From Flavobacterium sp. (lineage in GTDB: Bacteria > Bacteroidota > Bacteroidia > Flavobacteriales > Flavobacteriaceae), in NCBI GenBank assembly GCA_024642295.1, contig JAHEBK010000044.1, forward strand, positions 1 through 9,570: a stretch of DNA of 9,570 bases, written 5' to 3'. The notes under the pieces were generated by a model, which did not search any database, had not been told where the DNA came from, and worked only from the letters and a program-made list of their open reading frames with translations. Each line of letters begins with the position of its first letter. Within the stretch, counting starts at the first letter, position 1. Shown in pieces: positions 1-6,598 of this stretch. Made by a program: the position numbers and the translations under genes.

Positions 1-560
1 TTATCATACCCTTAAAATTATTAAAAATTTAAACAAAATTGATTTTTAGTTGTAATATTCTAAATATCATACTAATTTACTTGTTTTTGATACTCTATAA
101 TTTGTTTTCACTGTTTATTTTTTAATATTTATGACTTTGATTTTTAAATTTATTTTTTTTGATAATTCGCATTTTTCTTGCCTTTTTTTTTGCGATTTAT
201 TTGATTTTGTATTTTGATGTTATTTTTTTTTGTTTAGCCAAAATAATAAATAACTTGTTGTTTTATGTTAACTGCGCAGAAATAATTGGTTATTGATGAT
301 ATTTTTTTGTTAGTTTCAGAGATGATATTGTCTTTTTTACCAAATACAATAAAAATGAAGTCAATAGGATATAGCATGTTTTTAAATAAATGATTATGAT
401 AATAAATAAATATGTTTATATTTGGAAATCCAAACTGGTAAACCAATTTATATTTTATTGTAATACTTTTTTAACTAAAAGAGTATTAAAAATGGAATTA
501 TAATATACAATTTATCTTTTATTTGGAGTATAAAATATTTAATATAAAGGTATAATTATA
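1..560. other. AT-rich non-coding leader with no supported gene
   Basis: This stretch is dominated by A and T, with long T runs around 120-235, and carries frequent stop codons in all frames. The longest open frame (about 70 codons on the minus strand at 234-446) is low-complexity Phe/Ile/Asn/Tyr, as expected of random AT-rich DNA, and resembles no family I know. Small structures seen are the 8-bp palindrome CTGCGCAG at 272-279, which stands out as the only GC-rich word here, and a short ATTAT-G-ATAAT inverted repeat at 393-403. The right end must contain the promoter of the downstream lyase. No tRNA, rRNA or CRISPR repeat is visible. Confidence 0.7.
417..424 (+). promoter_or_regulatory. Candidate -7 box (TATATTTG) upstream of the PL6 lyase
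   Basis: TATATTTG is an exact match to the Bacteroidota sigma-ABfr -7 element TAnnTTTG. If used, transcription would begin near 430 and leave a leader of about 130 nt before the lyase ATG at 561. No TTG is seen at the usual -33 distance. A closer but imperfect match, TTTATTTG at 518-525, would give a leader of about 30 nt and may be the real one. In a sequence this AT-rich a single exact match within 560 bp is expected by chance about half the time, so support is weak. Confidence 0.25.
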
Positions 561-2861
561 ATGAAGAAATTATTTTTCCTAGTGGTTACTTTTTTATTGT
601 TTGCATTTAATGGAAATGCAAGAAATATCAATGTGAAAAATCGACAAGAGTTACAAGAAGCGATTGAAAATGCAATAGCAGGTGATGAAATTGTTTTAGC
701 AAATGGAGTTTGGAAAGATATCCAGATCGAATTTATCGGTAAAGGTAATAAAAACGCACCAATCATTTTGAGAGCAGAAACTTCAGGAAAAGTTTTCATT
801 GAAGGGGTTTCTGATTTGAAAATAGGAGGAACTTATCTTGAAGTACGTGGATTGTATTTTAGAAATGGTTTTACCCCTTCTAATACAGTTATTGATTTTC
901 ATATCGATAAAAAAAACATAGCCAATCACTCTAAAGTGACGCAATGTGTTATAGAAGATTTTACACAGTTAAATAGAGTACGCGACGATCACTGGGTGGA
1001 GTTTTGGGGGAGAAATAATGAATTTTCACATTGTTATCTTACAGGTAAATCCAATCAAGGACCAACAATAATGGTGATTTTGAAAGGTAATGAATCGATT
1101 AATAACCATCATCAAATTAGAAATAATCATTTTGGGCCAAGACCAAGAAAAGGAGGGCCACATGGCGAAACGATTCAAATAGGAGATAGTGGGACTTCAA
1201 TGGCACCTTCCTATACAATAGTGGCTAATAATTTGTTCGAAAGATGTGATGGTGAAGTTGAAATCATTTCTAACAAATCAAATAACAACGAATACAGAAA
1301 TAATATTTTCTATAAATCAGAAGGGTCGTTAGTATTGCGTCACGGAAATTACTGTACGATTGATGGAAACATATTTATAGGTGATGAAAACTCTGATTTT
1401 ATGGGAGGTGTTCGTGTTATCAATACAGGACATTGGATTACAAATAATTTTTTTTACAAAATAAAAGGGGAGGAGTTTCGTAGTGCTTTGGCAGTCATGA
1501 ACGGGGTTCCTAAGGCACCACAAAATCGTTACAATCAAGTTACTGATGCTGTTGTTGCCTACAACACATTTGTAGATTGTATCACACCATGGCAGTTTAG
1601 TGTTGGTGCAAATATGGATAAAAAAGATGTGCTGCCAGCATCAGAAATCCGTTCTGCAAGACCTGAAAGGATGGTAGTTGCCAATAACATAATATACAAC
1701 CAAGTACCAAATGATTTCCCAATAAAAGCCTATGATAAAGTAGATGGAGTTTTGTTCAAAAACAATATTTTAAATAGTCTTAATAATAGCGATGTAAAAG
1801 ATAGCGGAATTCAAACAGAAAATTTTACGATGACTAAAATTTCGGATTGGTTATACGTTCCTACAGCAAATAATTCTGAGGTATACCAAGGATTCGATTT
1901 TGAAAACATCAAAAAAGATCTTTTTGGAAATGATAGAATTGCTTCTAATGCCATTGGTGCAATTGTTTTGCCAGTAGATCAATCAAAAGGATCAATTGCA
2001 ATGAAATCGTATGGTGCCAACTGGTTTTCTCCAGAGAAAAAAGCGGTGCCAACTAAAACTATTAAAGTAGCTTCTATTCAAGAATTAGTAGCTGCCATTG
2101 CAAATGCAGCCTCAGGTATAGTGATTGAATTGAAGAAAGGGACTTACAAAATAGACAATTCATTAGTAATTAATAAAGCACTAACCATTAAAGGAAAAGA
2201 CAAGAAAAGTAAAGCTACCATTGTTTATTCTGGTACTGCTAAAAGTCCAGTTTTCTTGATGGAGCCTAAAGGTAACTTGGTAGTCGAGAATTTGAATCTA
2301 AAAGGAAGTAAAGATCAATATGCTTTTGCTACTTTGGAGAAAAATATGAAAAGTGCCTATAATCTATGGACAAATAATATTGAAGTAAGCGATTTTGATA
2401 CGGTTTTAAACGCTTATAAAGATGCCTTTGCAGATACAATTTCAATTGACAATTCAGTATTTAAAAATTGCAAGAGAGGAATTCGTTTAGCAGATGAAGA
2501 CGATGATTTGGGTGAATACAATGCTGAGTTTGTGTACATCAAAAATTCAAAATTTGATGCAATCCAATCGAGCATTTTGGATTACTACCGTGGCGGTTAC
2601 GATGAGTCTACTATTGGAGGGAATCTTGTTTTTCAAAACAATACAGTAGTTAATTCAGGTAAAGAAGAAACCGCTGGGATTTTGCTCAAAACAAGAGGAA
2701 TTGTAAATGTTTCCATTGCAAACAATAATTTCGCAAATAATCCTATTGCATTGATCGCGCTTTTATGGGGTGAAAAAGGGCAAGCGCCTAAGGATAATAA
2801 TATAAAGAATTCTGGTGAATTTAAAATTGAGCAGAATTTAAAGCAAAAGATGATGTATTAA
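561..2861 (+). CDS. Two-domain PL6 family polysaccharide lyase (probable alginate lyase)
   Basis: This is a 766-residue exported lyase of the PL6 / chondroitinase B-like family. It would cleave the polyuronate alginate by beta-elimination, releasing 4,5-unsaturated uronate sugars. Residues 1-20 form a type I signal peptide (KK, then a Phe/Leu/Val core, cleavage near NGNA|RN) without a lipobox Cys, so a periplasmic or exported soluble enzyme is likely. Residues about 22-480 form the catalytic parallel beta-helix with recurrent NN-x-F/I turns. The motif CDGEVEIISNKS gives the family's Ca-binding acidic pair (E232, E234) and catalytic Lys (K239), and LVLRHGN gives the catalytic Arg (R260). The 5- and 21-residue spacings from E234 to K239 and from K239 to R260 match my recollection of AlyGC. 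Residues about 500-766 form a second beta-helix with the motif DYYRGGYDESTIGG, typical of two-domain, often exolytic, PL6 enzymes. The frame is intact. No SusC/SusD or other lyase lies nearby. Chondroitinase activity is the alternative, but the second domain favours alginate. Confidence 0.88.
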   Translation: MKKLFFLVVTFLLFAFNGNARNINVKNRQELQEAIENAIAGDEIVLANGVWKDIQIEFIGKGNKNAPIILRAETSGKVFIEGVSDLKIGGTYLEVRGLYFRNGFTPSNTVIDFHIDKKNIANHSKVTQCVIEDFTQLNRVRDDHWVEFWGRNNEFSHCYLTGKSNQGPTIMVILKGNESINNHHQIRNNHFGPRPRKGGPHGETIQIGDSGTSMAPSYTIVANNLFERCDGEVEIISNKSNNNEYRNNIFYKSEGSLVLRHGNYCTIDGNIFIGDENSDFMGGVRVINTGHWITNNFFYKIKGEEFRSALAVMNGVPKAPQNRYNQVTDAVVAYNTFVDCITPWQFSVGANMDKKDVLPASEIRSARPERMVVANNIIYNQVPNDFPIKAYDKVDGVLFKNNILNSLNNSDVKDSGIQTENFTMTKISDWLYVPTANNSEVYQGFDFENIKKDLFGNDRIASNAIGAIVLPVDQSKGSIAMKSYGANWFSPEKKAVPTKTIKVASIQELVAAIANAASGIVIELKKGTYKIDNSLVINKALTIKGKDKKSKATIVYSGTAKSPVFLMEPKGNLVVENLNLKGSKDQYAFATLEKNMKSAYNLWTNNIEVSDFDTVLNAYKDAFADTISIDNSVFKNCKRGIRLADEDDDLGEYNAEFVYIKNSKFDAIQSSILDYYRGGYDESTIGGNLVFQNNTVVNSGKEETAGILLKTRGIVNVSIANNNFANNPIALIALLWGEKGQAPKDNNIKNSGEFKIEQNLKQKMMY

Positions 2862-2893
2862 GGTAGAATTTAGTTGGTTGTTTTTTTGATTAT

Positions 2894-2927
2894 TGAGGAT
2901 TTTTGTGGAAACAGGGATCCTTATTTT
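2894..2927 (+). terminator. Probable terminator hairpin after the PL6 lyase
   Basis: An 11-bp stem (2896-2906 with 2911-2921) closes on the tetraloop GGAA. It extends outward by one G-U and one T-A pair to 2894/2923 and is followed by TTTT at 2924-2927. Three central pairs are G-U wobbles, so it folds fully only in the + strand RNA, which fits a role at the 3' end of the lyase transcript, 33 nt after the stop codon. The T tract is short, so attenuation or mRNA stabilisation is also possible. Confidence 0.45.
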
Positions 2928-3092
2928 ATTATGATCTATTTCTATTTTAATTTAGGATAAGTATTTAGCATCTTCAATTGTTTGAATTTGCAAACTTTGT
3001 GGATAATGGTTTTATTACTTAAAAACAGGTGTAAATTCTCTTGGTCAATAATGTAAATAAAATTCAAAACATTAAATTCAATCAACAAAAAA

Positions 3093-4217
3093 ATGAAAGT
3101 TTTAATCGCTCCAGACAAATTCAAAGGTTCGCTATCAGCAATGGAAGTATGTAATGCTATTGAAAAAGGCATCAAAAAAGTTGATTCAACCATTGATACT
3201 ATTAAACATCCATTAGCCGATGGTGGAGAAGGGACATTAGCTATTTTACAAAATTATTTTGATTTAAAAACAGTTACGGTCTCCGTTAAAGATCCTCTTT
3301 TTAGAACTATTTCTGCAAAATACATGGTCAGTAAGGATACTGCATTTATCGAAATGGCTAATGCCTCAGGCTTACAATTGTTAAAAGAAAATGAAAAGAA
3401 TTGTTCGAATACCACAACATACGGTACAGGACAATTGATTCTTGATGCGATCGATAAAAATTTCTATAATATCGTGTTATTCATTGGTGGCAGCGCAACA
3501 AATGATGGAGGAATAGGGATGGCGGCTGCACTTGGTTACCAATTTTTAGATAAAAATAATATTGAAATTAATCCGATAGGTAAAGAAATTGGGGCTATTG
3601 AAAACATAAAAAAAGACAACTTAAAATTCGAAATTGAGACCTTAAATGTTACAGTGATATGTGATGTGAAGAATCCTTTATTTGGGAAAAATGGTGCGGC
3701 TTATGTATATGGCCCACAAAAAGGCACTTCGAAAAGAGAAATTGAGAATTTAGATTTGGGATTGCAAAATTTTAATAGACAGGTTAAAAAACACTTGGGA
3801 AAAGAGGTGGGAATTATTCCAGGTTCTGGTGCAGCAGGTGGTTTAGGAGCAGGAGCAATAGCGTTTTTGAATGCCAAAATACAATCAGGGATAGACTTTG
3901 TGATGGAAGAAACGGGTTTTGACGAACTATTAAAATCCAATATCGATTTGATAATTACTGGTGAAGGAAGTCTAGACAAACAAACTATTGAAGGGAAAGT
4001 AATAAAAGGAATTAGTGATAGAGCAAAACAATATGATATCCCGGTTTCCATAATTGCTGGAATTATTGAAGATGAGGAACTTATTAGGGTGAACTTAAAA
4101 CCGAAAAGTCTTTATTCTATAATGAAATCAGGTGTTGCTGTCGAAGATGCGATTAAAAATGCAGCATCACATATAAATATTATTGCTGAAAAATTAATTA
4201 CAGATCTAAAAGTGTAA
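3093..4217 (+). CDS. Glycerate 2-kinase (GlxK/GarK family)
   Basis: This cytoplasmic enzyme phosphorylates D-glycerate with ATP, giving 2-phosphoglycerate in the GarK/GlxK family, and so feeds glycerate into lower glycolysis. The 374 residues match the usual family length of about 370-385. The N-terminal MKVLIAPDKFKGSLSA is the family signature. Further conserved motifs are HPLADGGEGT (39-48), GGSATNDGG (132-140), GSGAAGGLGAG (244-254) and ITGEGSLDKQT (288-298). The ATG at 3093 is chosen because the signature begins exactly there; the upstream bases are A-rich with no Shine-Dalgarno site, as is usual in Bacteroidota. The gene lies 231 bp after the lyase and 179 bp before the oxidoreductase, so it may have its own promoter. 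The only -7-like word in its leader is AAACTTTG at 2992-2999, one mismatch from consensus. Glycerate kinase is not part of the standard DEH-KDG alginate route, so a link to the lyase is not implied. Confidence 0.92.
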   Translation: MKVLIAPDKFKGSLSAMEVCNAIEKGIKKVDSTIDTIKHPLADGGEGTLAILQNYFDLKTVTVSVKDPLFRTISAKYMVSKDTAFIEMANASGLQLLKENEKNCSNTTTYGTGQLILDAIDKNFYNIVLFIGGSATNDGGIGMAAALGYQFLDKNNIEINPIGKEIGAIENIKKDNLKFEIETLNVTVICDVKNPLFGKNGAAYVYGPQKGTSKREIENLDLGLQNFNRQVKKHLGKEVGIIPGSGAAGGLGAGAIAFLNAKIQSGIDFVMEETGFDELLKSNIDLIITGEGSLDKQTIEGKVIKGISDRAKQYDIPVSIIAGIIEDEELIRVNLKPKSLYSIMKSGVAVEDAIKNAASHINIIAEKLITDLKV

Positions 4218-4336
4218 ATATGAATTTGGTATATATTTTTTGAGTGGATTTTCAATAGATAACTTTTCTTTAGTGCTTTAACAAGGCCTTTTTTGTTGTC
4301 ATTTAGTGCGTTATTTATTTGTTAAATGGTGTTTAA

Positions 4337-4352
4337 AACCTAATTTTAGGTT
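4337..4352. repeat. Perfect inverted repeat abutting the oxidoreductase -7 box
   Basis: AACCTAATTTTAGGTT is a perfect 16-bp palindrome in a 7-2-7 arrangement. It can fold as a 6-bp stem with a 4-nt loop and is followed by AATTTT, so it could be a weak terminator for the glycerate kinase 120 nt upstream. It also ends on the first base of the TAATTTTG promoter box, which makes a DNA-binding (operator or activator) site equally plausible. The sequence alone does not decide between the two. Confidence 0.4.
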
Positions 4353-4359
4353 AATTTTG
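4352..4359 (+). promoter_or_regulatory. Probable -7 promoter box (TAATTTTG) of the Gfo/Idh gene
   Basis: TAATTTTG matches the Bacteroidota -7 element TAnnTTTG exactly and lies 37 bp before the ATG at 4397. That predicts a start near 4364 and a leader of about 32 nt. No TTG is present at the usual -33 spacing, so the promoter may be weak or need an activator. It is flanked directly on both sides by inverted repeats. Confidence 0.5.
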
Positions 4360-4380
4360 ATGTTCCGATATATTGAACAT
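4360..4380. promoter_or_regulatory. Operator-like palindrome ATGTTC-N9-GAACAT
   Basis: Two perfect 6-bp half-sites, ATGTTC and GAACAT, separated by 9 bp form a 21-bp dyad between the -7 box and the start codon at 4397. The predicted transcription start falls inside the left half-site. This is the classic position for a repressor dimer that blocks initiation, probably controlling the oxidoreductase. No regulator gene is present in the window to pair with it. A hairpin at the 5' end of the mRNA is the alternative reading. Confidence 0.45.
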
Positions 4381-4396
4381 TAAACTAATTAAATAA

Positions 4397-5386
4397 ATGG
4401 ACGCAACTTCCTCAATTTCAAAAGTCCTCAGGTGGGGGATCATAGGCTGTGGTAATGTAACAGAAGTTAAAAGTGGTCCTGCCTACCAAAAAGTTGCAGG
4501 TTTTGAGCTCTGTGCAGTAATGCGTAGGGATTTAGAAAAATGTACCGACTATGCAAAAAGACACGGGGTTAACAAATATTATTCAGATGCTGATGCTCTT
4601 ATTAATGATTCAGAAGTGGACGCCATTTATATAGCCACACCTCCAGATTCGCATAAGTATTATGCATTGAAAGTAGCACAAGCTGGAAAGCCATGTTGTA
4701 TTGAAAAGCCTATGGCGCCAAATTATGAAGATAGTTTATTGATTTACAATGCTTTTACAGAAAAAGAAATTCCTTTGTTTGTTGCTTATTATCGCCGTTC
4801 ATTGCCTCGATTTGAACAAGTTAAAAAATGGATTGATGAAAATGAAATAGGAACGATACGACACATTAGTTGGCATTTGAGCAAATCTACTTCACCAGAA
4901 GATTTATCTGGAGAATACAATTGGAGAACAGATGCCAAGGTAGCCAAGGGTGGATATTTTGATGATTTAGCTAGTCATGGTATAGACTTATTTGAATACT
5001 TATTAGGTGATATAAAAAATGTGTCAGGTTTTAATACCAATCAACAAGGATTGTATTCTGCCAAAGATGCTATTGTTGCTTCATGGATCCATGAATCAGG
5101 TGTTACAGGTACTGGAAGTTGGAATTTTGGTTGTGCAACAAGAGAAGATAACGTTCAAATTATTGGAAGTAAAGGGAAGATTGAATTTGCGATTTTTGAA
5201 GAAAACCCTATTTTACTTATTAATGAAAAAGGAAAAACAGAGCAGTTCATCAATCACCCAGAAAACGTACAATTTTACCATGTTCAAAATATGAGGGATC
5301 ATCTTTTTGGAAATTCTATTCATCCATCCACAGGTAAAACGGCATTGCATACCAGCTGGGTTTTGGAAAAAATATTGGGATTATAA
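4397..5386 (+). CDS. Gfo/Idh/MocA family NAD(P)-dependent oxidoreductase
   Basis: This cytoplasmic dehydrogenase or reductase probably acts on a sugar or cyclitol. The 329 residues are of normal length for the family. The N-terminal Rossmann fold carries the dinucleotide loop GCGNVT (17-22). It is followed after the second strand by MRRD (42-45), whose arginines suggest NADP preference. IATPPDSH (79-86) precedes the family's catalytic-site motif EKP (103-105, K104). The C-terminal alpha/beta domain holds the GGYFDDLASHG segment (185-195), with D190 and H194 in the usual D-x3-H active-site arrangement. Relatives are often labelled 1,5-anhydro-D-fructose reductase-like, but substrate cannot be read from sequence in this family. 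There is no signal peptide. The frame starts at 4397, about 12 residues before the Rossmann strand, and no other start fits better. It is preceded by its own promoter-like and operator-like elements and ends at the convergent terminator region. Confidence 0.88.
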   Translation: MDATSSISKVLRWGIIGCGNVTEVKSGPAYQKVAGFELCAVMRRDLEKCTDYAKRHGVNKYYSDADALINDSEVDAIYIATPPDSHKYYALKVAQAGKPCCIEKPMAPNYEDSLLIYNAFTEKEIPLFVAYYRRSLPRFEQVKKWIDENEIGTIRHISWHLSKSTSPEDLSGEYNWRTDAKVAKGGYFDDLASHGIDLFEYLLGDIKNVSGFNTNQQGLYSAKDAIVASWIHESGVTGTGSWNFGCATREDNVQIIGSKGKIEFAIFEENPILLINEKGKTEQFINHPENVQFYHVQNMRDHLFGNSIHPSTGKTALHTSWVLEKILGL

Positions 5387-5498
5387 TTTGCTATGCAATG
5401 TTAAGTTTTTGTTTTTCAGAAAACAAAACGATTAATTGCTTGTTATTGAGTTCGTTAATGTTTAATTTTGTATGAATGAAATAATTTAAAAATATATG

Positions 5499-5527
5499 CT
5501 TTCTCTTTTTTAAGATGTTTGAGAAAG
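5499..5527. repeat. Hairpin upstream of the bidirectional terminator
   Basis: CTTTCTC (5499-5505) and GAGAAAG (5521-5527) form a perfect 7-bp inverted repeat around a 15-nt T-rich loop, only 3 bp from the stronger hairpin at 5531-5566. In the + strand RNA the two would stack in tandem after the oxidoreductase. It may assist termination or protect the 3' end. On its own it is not a convincing terminator. Confidence 0.35.
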
Positions 5528-5574
5528 TAAAAAATCCCAATTCTGATTTTTTAGAATTGGGATTTTCATTTTTA
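5527..5574. terminator. Bidirectional rho-independent terminator between convergent genes
   Basis: AAAATCCCAATTCT (5531-5544) and its exact complement AGAATTGGGATTTT (5553-5566) form a perfect 14-bp stem with an 8-nt loop. The stem ends in A on the left and T on the right, with more A (5529-5534) and T (5563-5573) flanking, so U-rich tails follow the hairpin in both directions. It lies 11 bp after the stop codon of the minus-strand gene (5578) and about 145 bp after the + strand oxidoreductase stop. It probably serves mainly the minus-strand gene while also insulating both. Confidence 0.85.
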
Positions 5575-5577
5575 AAT

Positions 5578-6381
5578 TTATTGCAAATAATAGATGTATC
5601 CCACATTAAGCCAAACCAACCAATCATTAGCTTTATTTTCCTTATAAATATCTGGATTCGGATTTAGACCATCTACCCAGTTTGAAAAAAAGTATTGAAA
5701 TCGTAAATCAATCATTAAATCACGTAAAGGAGTTAGTTTATAACGTGTCCCAATACTGCTTACTACTGACCATACAGAGTTGCTTTCGGTTGAAAATCCA
5801 TAAGGGCGATTGTCTGAGGGGGTTAAATATTTTGGATACGTAGTTAGCGGGGTTCCTAATGGCCCTAGAGTTGAATAGGCTTTAGCGTTATAATAACTAA
5901 ATTGAGCACCTAGACTTATAAATGGACCAATGCTACCTGTTCTAGCGGTGAAATCTCTAATACTTAGTGGGAAATATTCTAATTGCATTCCAATATTAGT
6001 CAGTTGAGTGCTACCTTTCATAGCTCTTAATTGGTCGGCAGCTAGAGAAGTCCTTTCTGCTGCTACCCATTTTCCAAAATGCTCTAATTCTGTTTTATTG
6101 TAGGACAGCTCACTTCTTAATTTAAAATGATCGTTGAAGTAAGTTTCTGGTGTATAACAGTTACATTCTGCAGCATAAGAGAAGTTGATGTAATGAATAA
6201 TTCCAATACCTAATCCAGTATTTCCTGCATTTGTTTTGGTATCATTGCGCTTTCCGTAATCAGATTGAAAAGCAATTGGTCCCGCGATAATCCCCACTTC
6301 ATGTGAAAAACCTAATTGTGCATTTATTTTATTTGAAAAACCCAATAAAATAAGTAATATGTAAAAGAAGAATTTAGACAT
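5578..6381 (-). CDS. Exported beta-barrel-like protein, THC0290_0291 family
   Basis: This 267-residue protein has a clear type I signal peptide (MSKFFFYILLILLGFSNKINA, cleavage before Q22), giving the A|Q junction common in Bacteroidota. The mature part opens with GFSHEVGIIAGPIAFQSDYG and continues with alternating polar and aromatic strands broken by glycines (about 55-70, 85-97, 128-140, 150-165, 205-235). It ends in WLVWLNVGYIYYLQ, as in small outer-membrane beta-barrels. I recall the flavobacterial family name THC0290_0291, whose function is not known; the family label is from memory. C73 and C75 are the only cysteines. The gene stands alone on the minus strand, divergent from gdhA with its own -7 box at 6405-6412 and closed by the strong terminator at 5531-5566. 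No enzymatic motif is visible. An outer-membrane structural or transport role is inference. Confidence 0.75.
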   Translation of the reverse strand: MSKFFFYILLILLGFSNKINAQLGFSHEVGIIAGPIAFQSDYGKRNDTKTNAGNTGLGIGIIHYINFSYAAECNCYTPETYFNDHFKLRSELSYNKTELEHFGKWVAAERTSLAADQLRAMKGSTQLTNIGMQLEYFPLSIRDFTARTGSIGPFISLGAQFSYYNAKAYSTLGPLGTPLTTYPKYLTPSDNRPYGFSTESNSVWSVVSSIGTRYKLTPLRDLMIDLRFQYFFSNWVDGLNPNPDIYKENKANDWLVWLNVGYIYYLQ

Positions 6382-6404
6382 TTTGTTGAAATTACAAGTC
6401 CCGA

Positions 6405-6412
6405 CAAATATA
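6405..6412 (-). promoter_or_regulatory. -7 promoter box of the THC0290_0291 gene
   Basis: The + strand reads CAAATATA, which is TATATTTG on the minus strand, an exact TAnnTTTG match. It lies 23 bp before the ATG at 6381 and predicts a leader of about 20 nt. A TTG on the minus strand (6428-6430) lies 15 bp upstream, slightly closer than the usual -33 spacing. Confidence 0.55.
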
Positions 6413-6510
6413 TAAAATACTAAGCATCAATTGAATTTAATTTTTTTAAAATATACGAAATAGAAGTGTTTTTAACATTAGTAGTTAAAATGATAATTCG
6501 ATAAATTTTA

Positions 6511-6541
6511 CATTTATAAATGAGGGAAAGTTTTATAAATG
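6511..6541. repeat. Repeated palindromic element upstream of the gdhA -7 box
   Basis: CATTTATAAATG at 6511-6522 is a perfect 12-bp palindrome. Ten of its bases (TTTATAAATG) recur at 6532-6541, 19 bp further on, ending one base before the -7 box at 6542. The two copies would lie at about -43 to -34 and -24 to -15 relative to the predicted start, where an activator or repressor dimer would contact polymerase. The AT-only core makes chance similarity possible. Confidence 0.4.
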
Positions 6542-6549
6542 TATATTTG
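6542..6549 (+). promoter_or_regulatory. -7 promoter box (TATATTTG) of gdhA
   Basis: This is an exact TAnnTTTG match 57 bp before the chosen gdhA start at 6599, giving a predicted transcription start near 6555 and a leader of about 44 nt. It lies inside the extra codons of the longer open frame that begins at 6539, which argues against that upstream ATG. No -33 TTG is present at normal spacing. Confidence 0.55.
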
Positions 6550-6598
6550 TAGGTATACCAATCAGAGCTATTTACTTAATGTTTTTAATTTGTTAATT

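Noticed and set aside
234..446. Minus-strand 70-codon open frame in the AT-rich leader
   Set aside because: Its product is low-complexity Phe/Ile/Asn/Tyr with no family resemblance and no leader signals; chance frame in AT-rich DNA.
539..799. Minus-strand open frame over the start of the lyase gene
   Set aside because: Antisense shadow of a well-supported gene; composition follows the complementary coding frame.
2942..3193. Minus-strand 83-codon frame across the lyase-glycerate kinase spacer
   Set aside because: Its N-terminal part is antisense to the kinase's conserved start and the rest is AT-rich spacer; no recognisable protein.
3701..4051. Minus-strand 116-codon frame inside the glycerate kinase
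   Set aside because: Lies wholly antisense to conserved kinase motifs; Pro/Ser-rich shadow translation.
5019..5294. Plus-strand 91-codon frame inside the oxidoreductase
   Set aside because: Overlaps the conserved C-terminal domain in another frame and shows no family features.
5405..5429. TTTTGTTTT / AAAACAAAA inverted repeat after the oxidoreductase stop codon
   Set aside because: Almost only A-T pairs and no T tract after it, so it is too weak to call a terminator.
5391..5627. Minus-strand 78-codon frame at the convergent spacer
   Set aside because: Reads through the strong terminator hairpin and overlaps the end of the real minus-strand gene in another frame.
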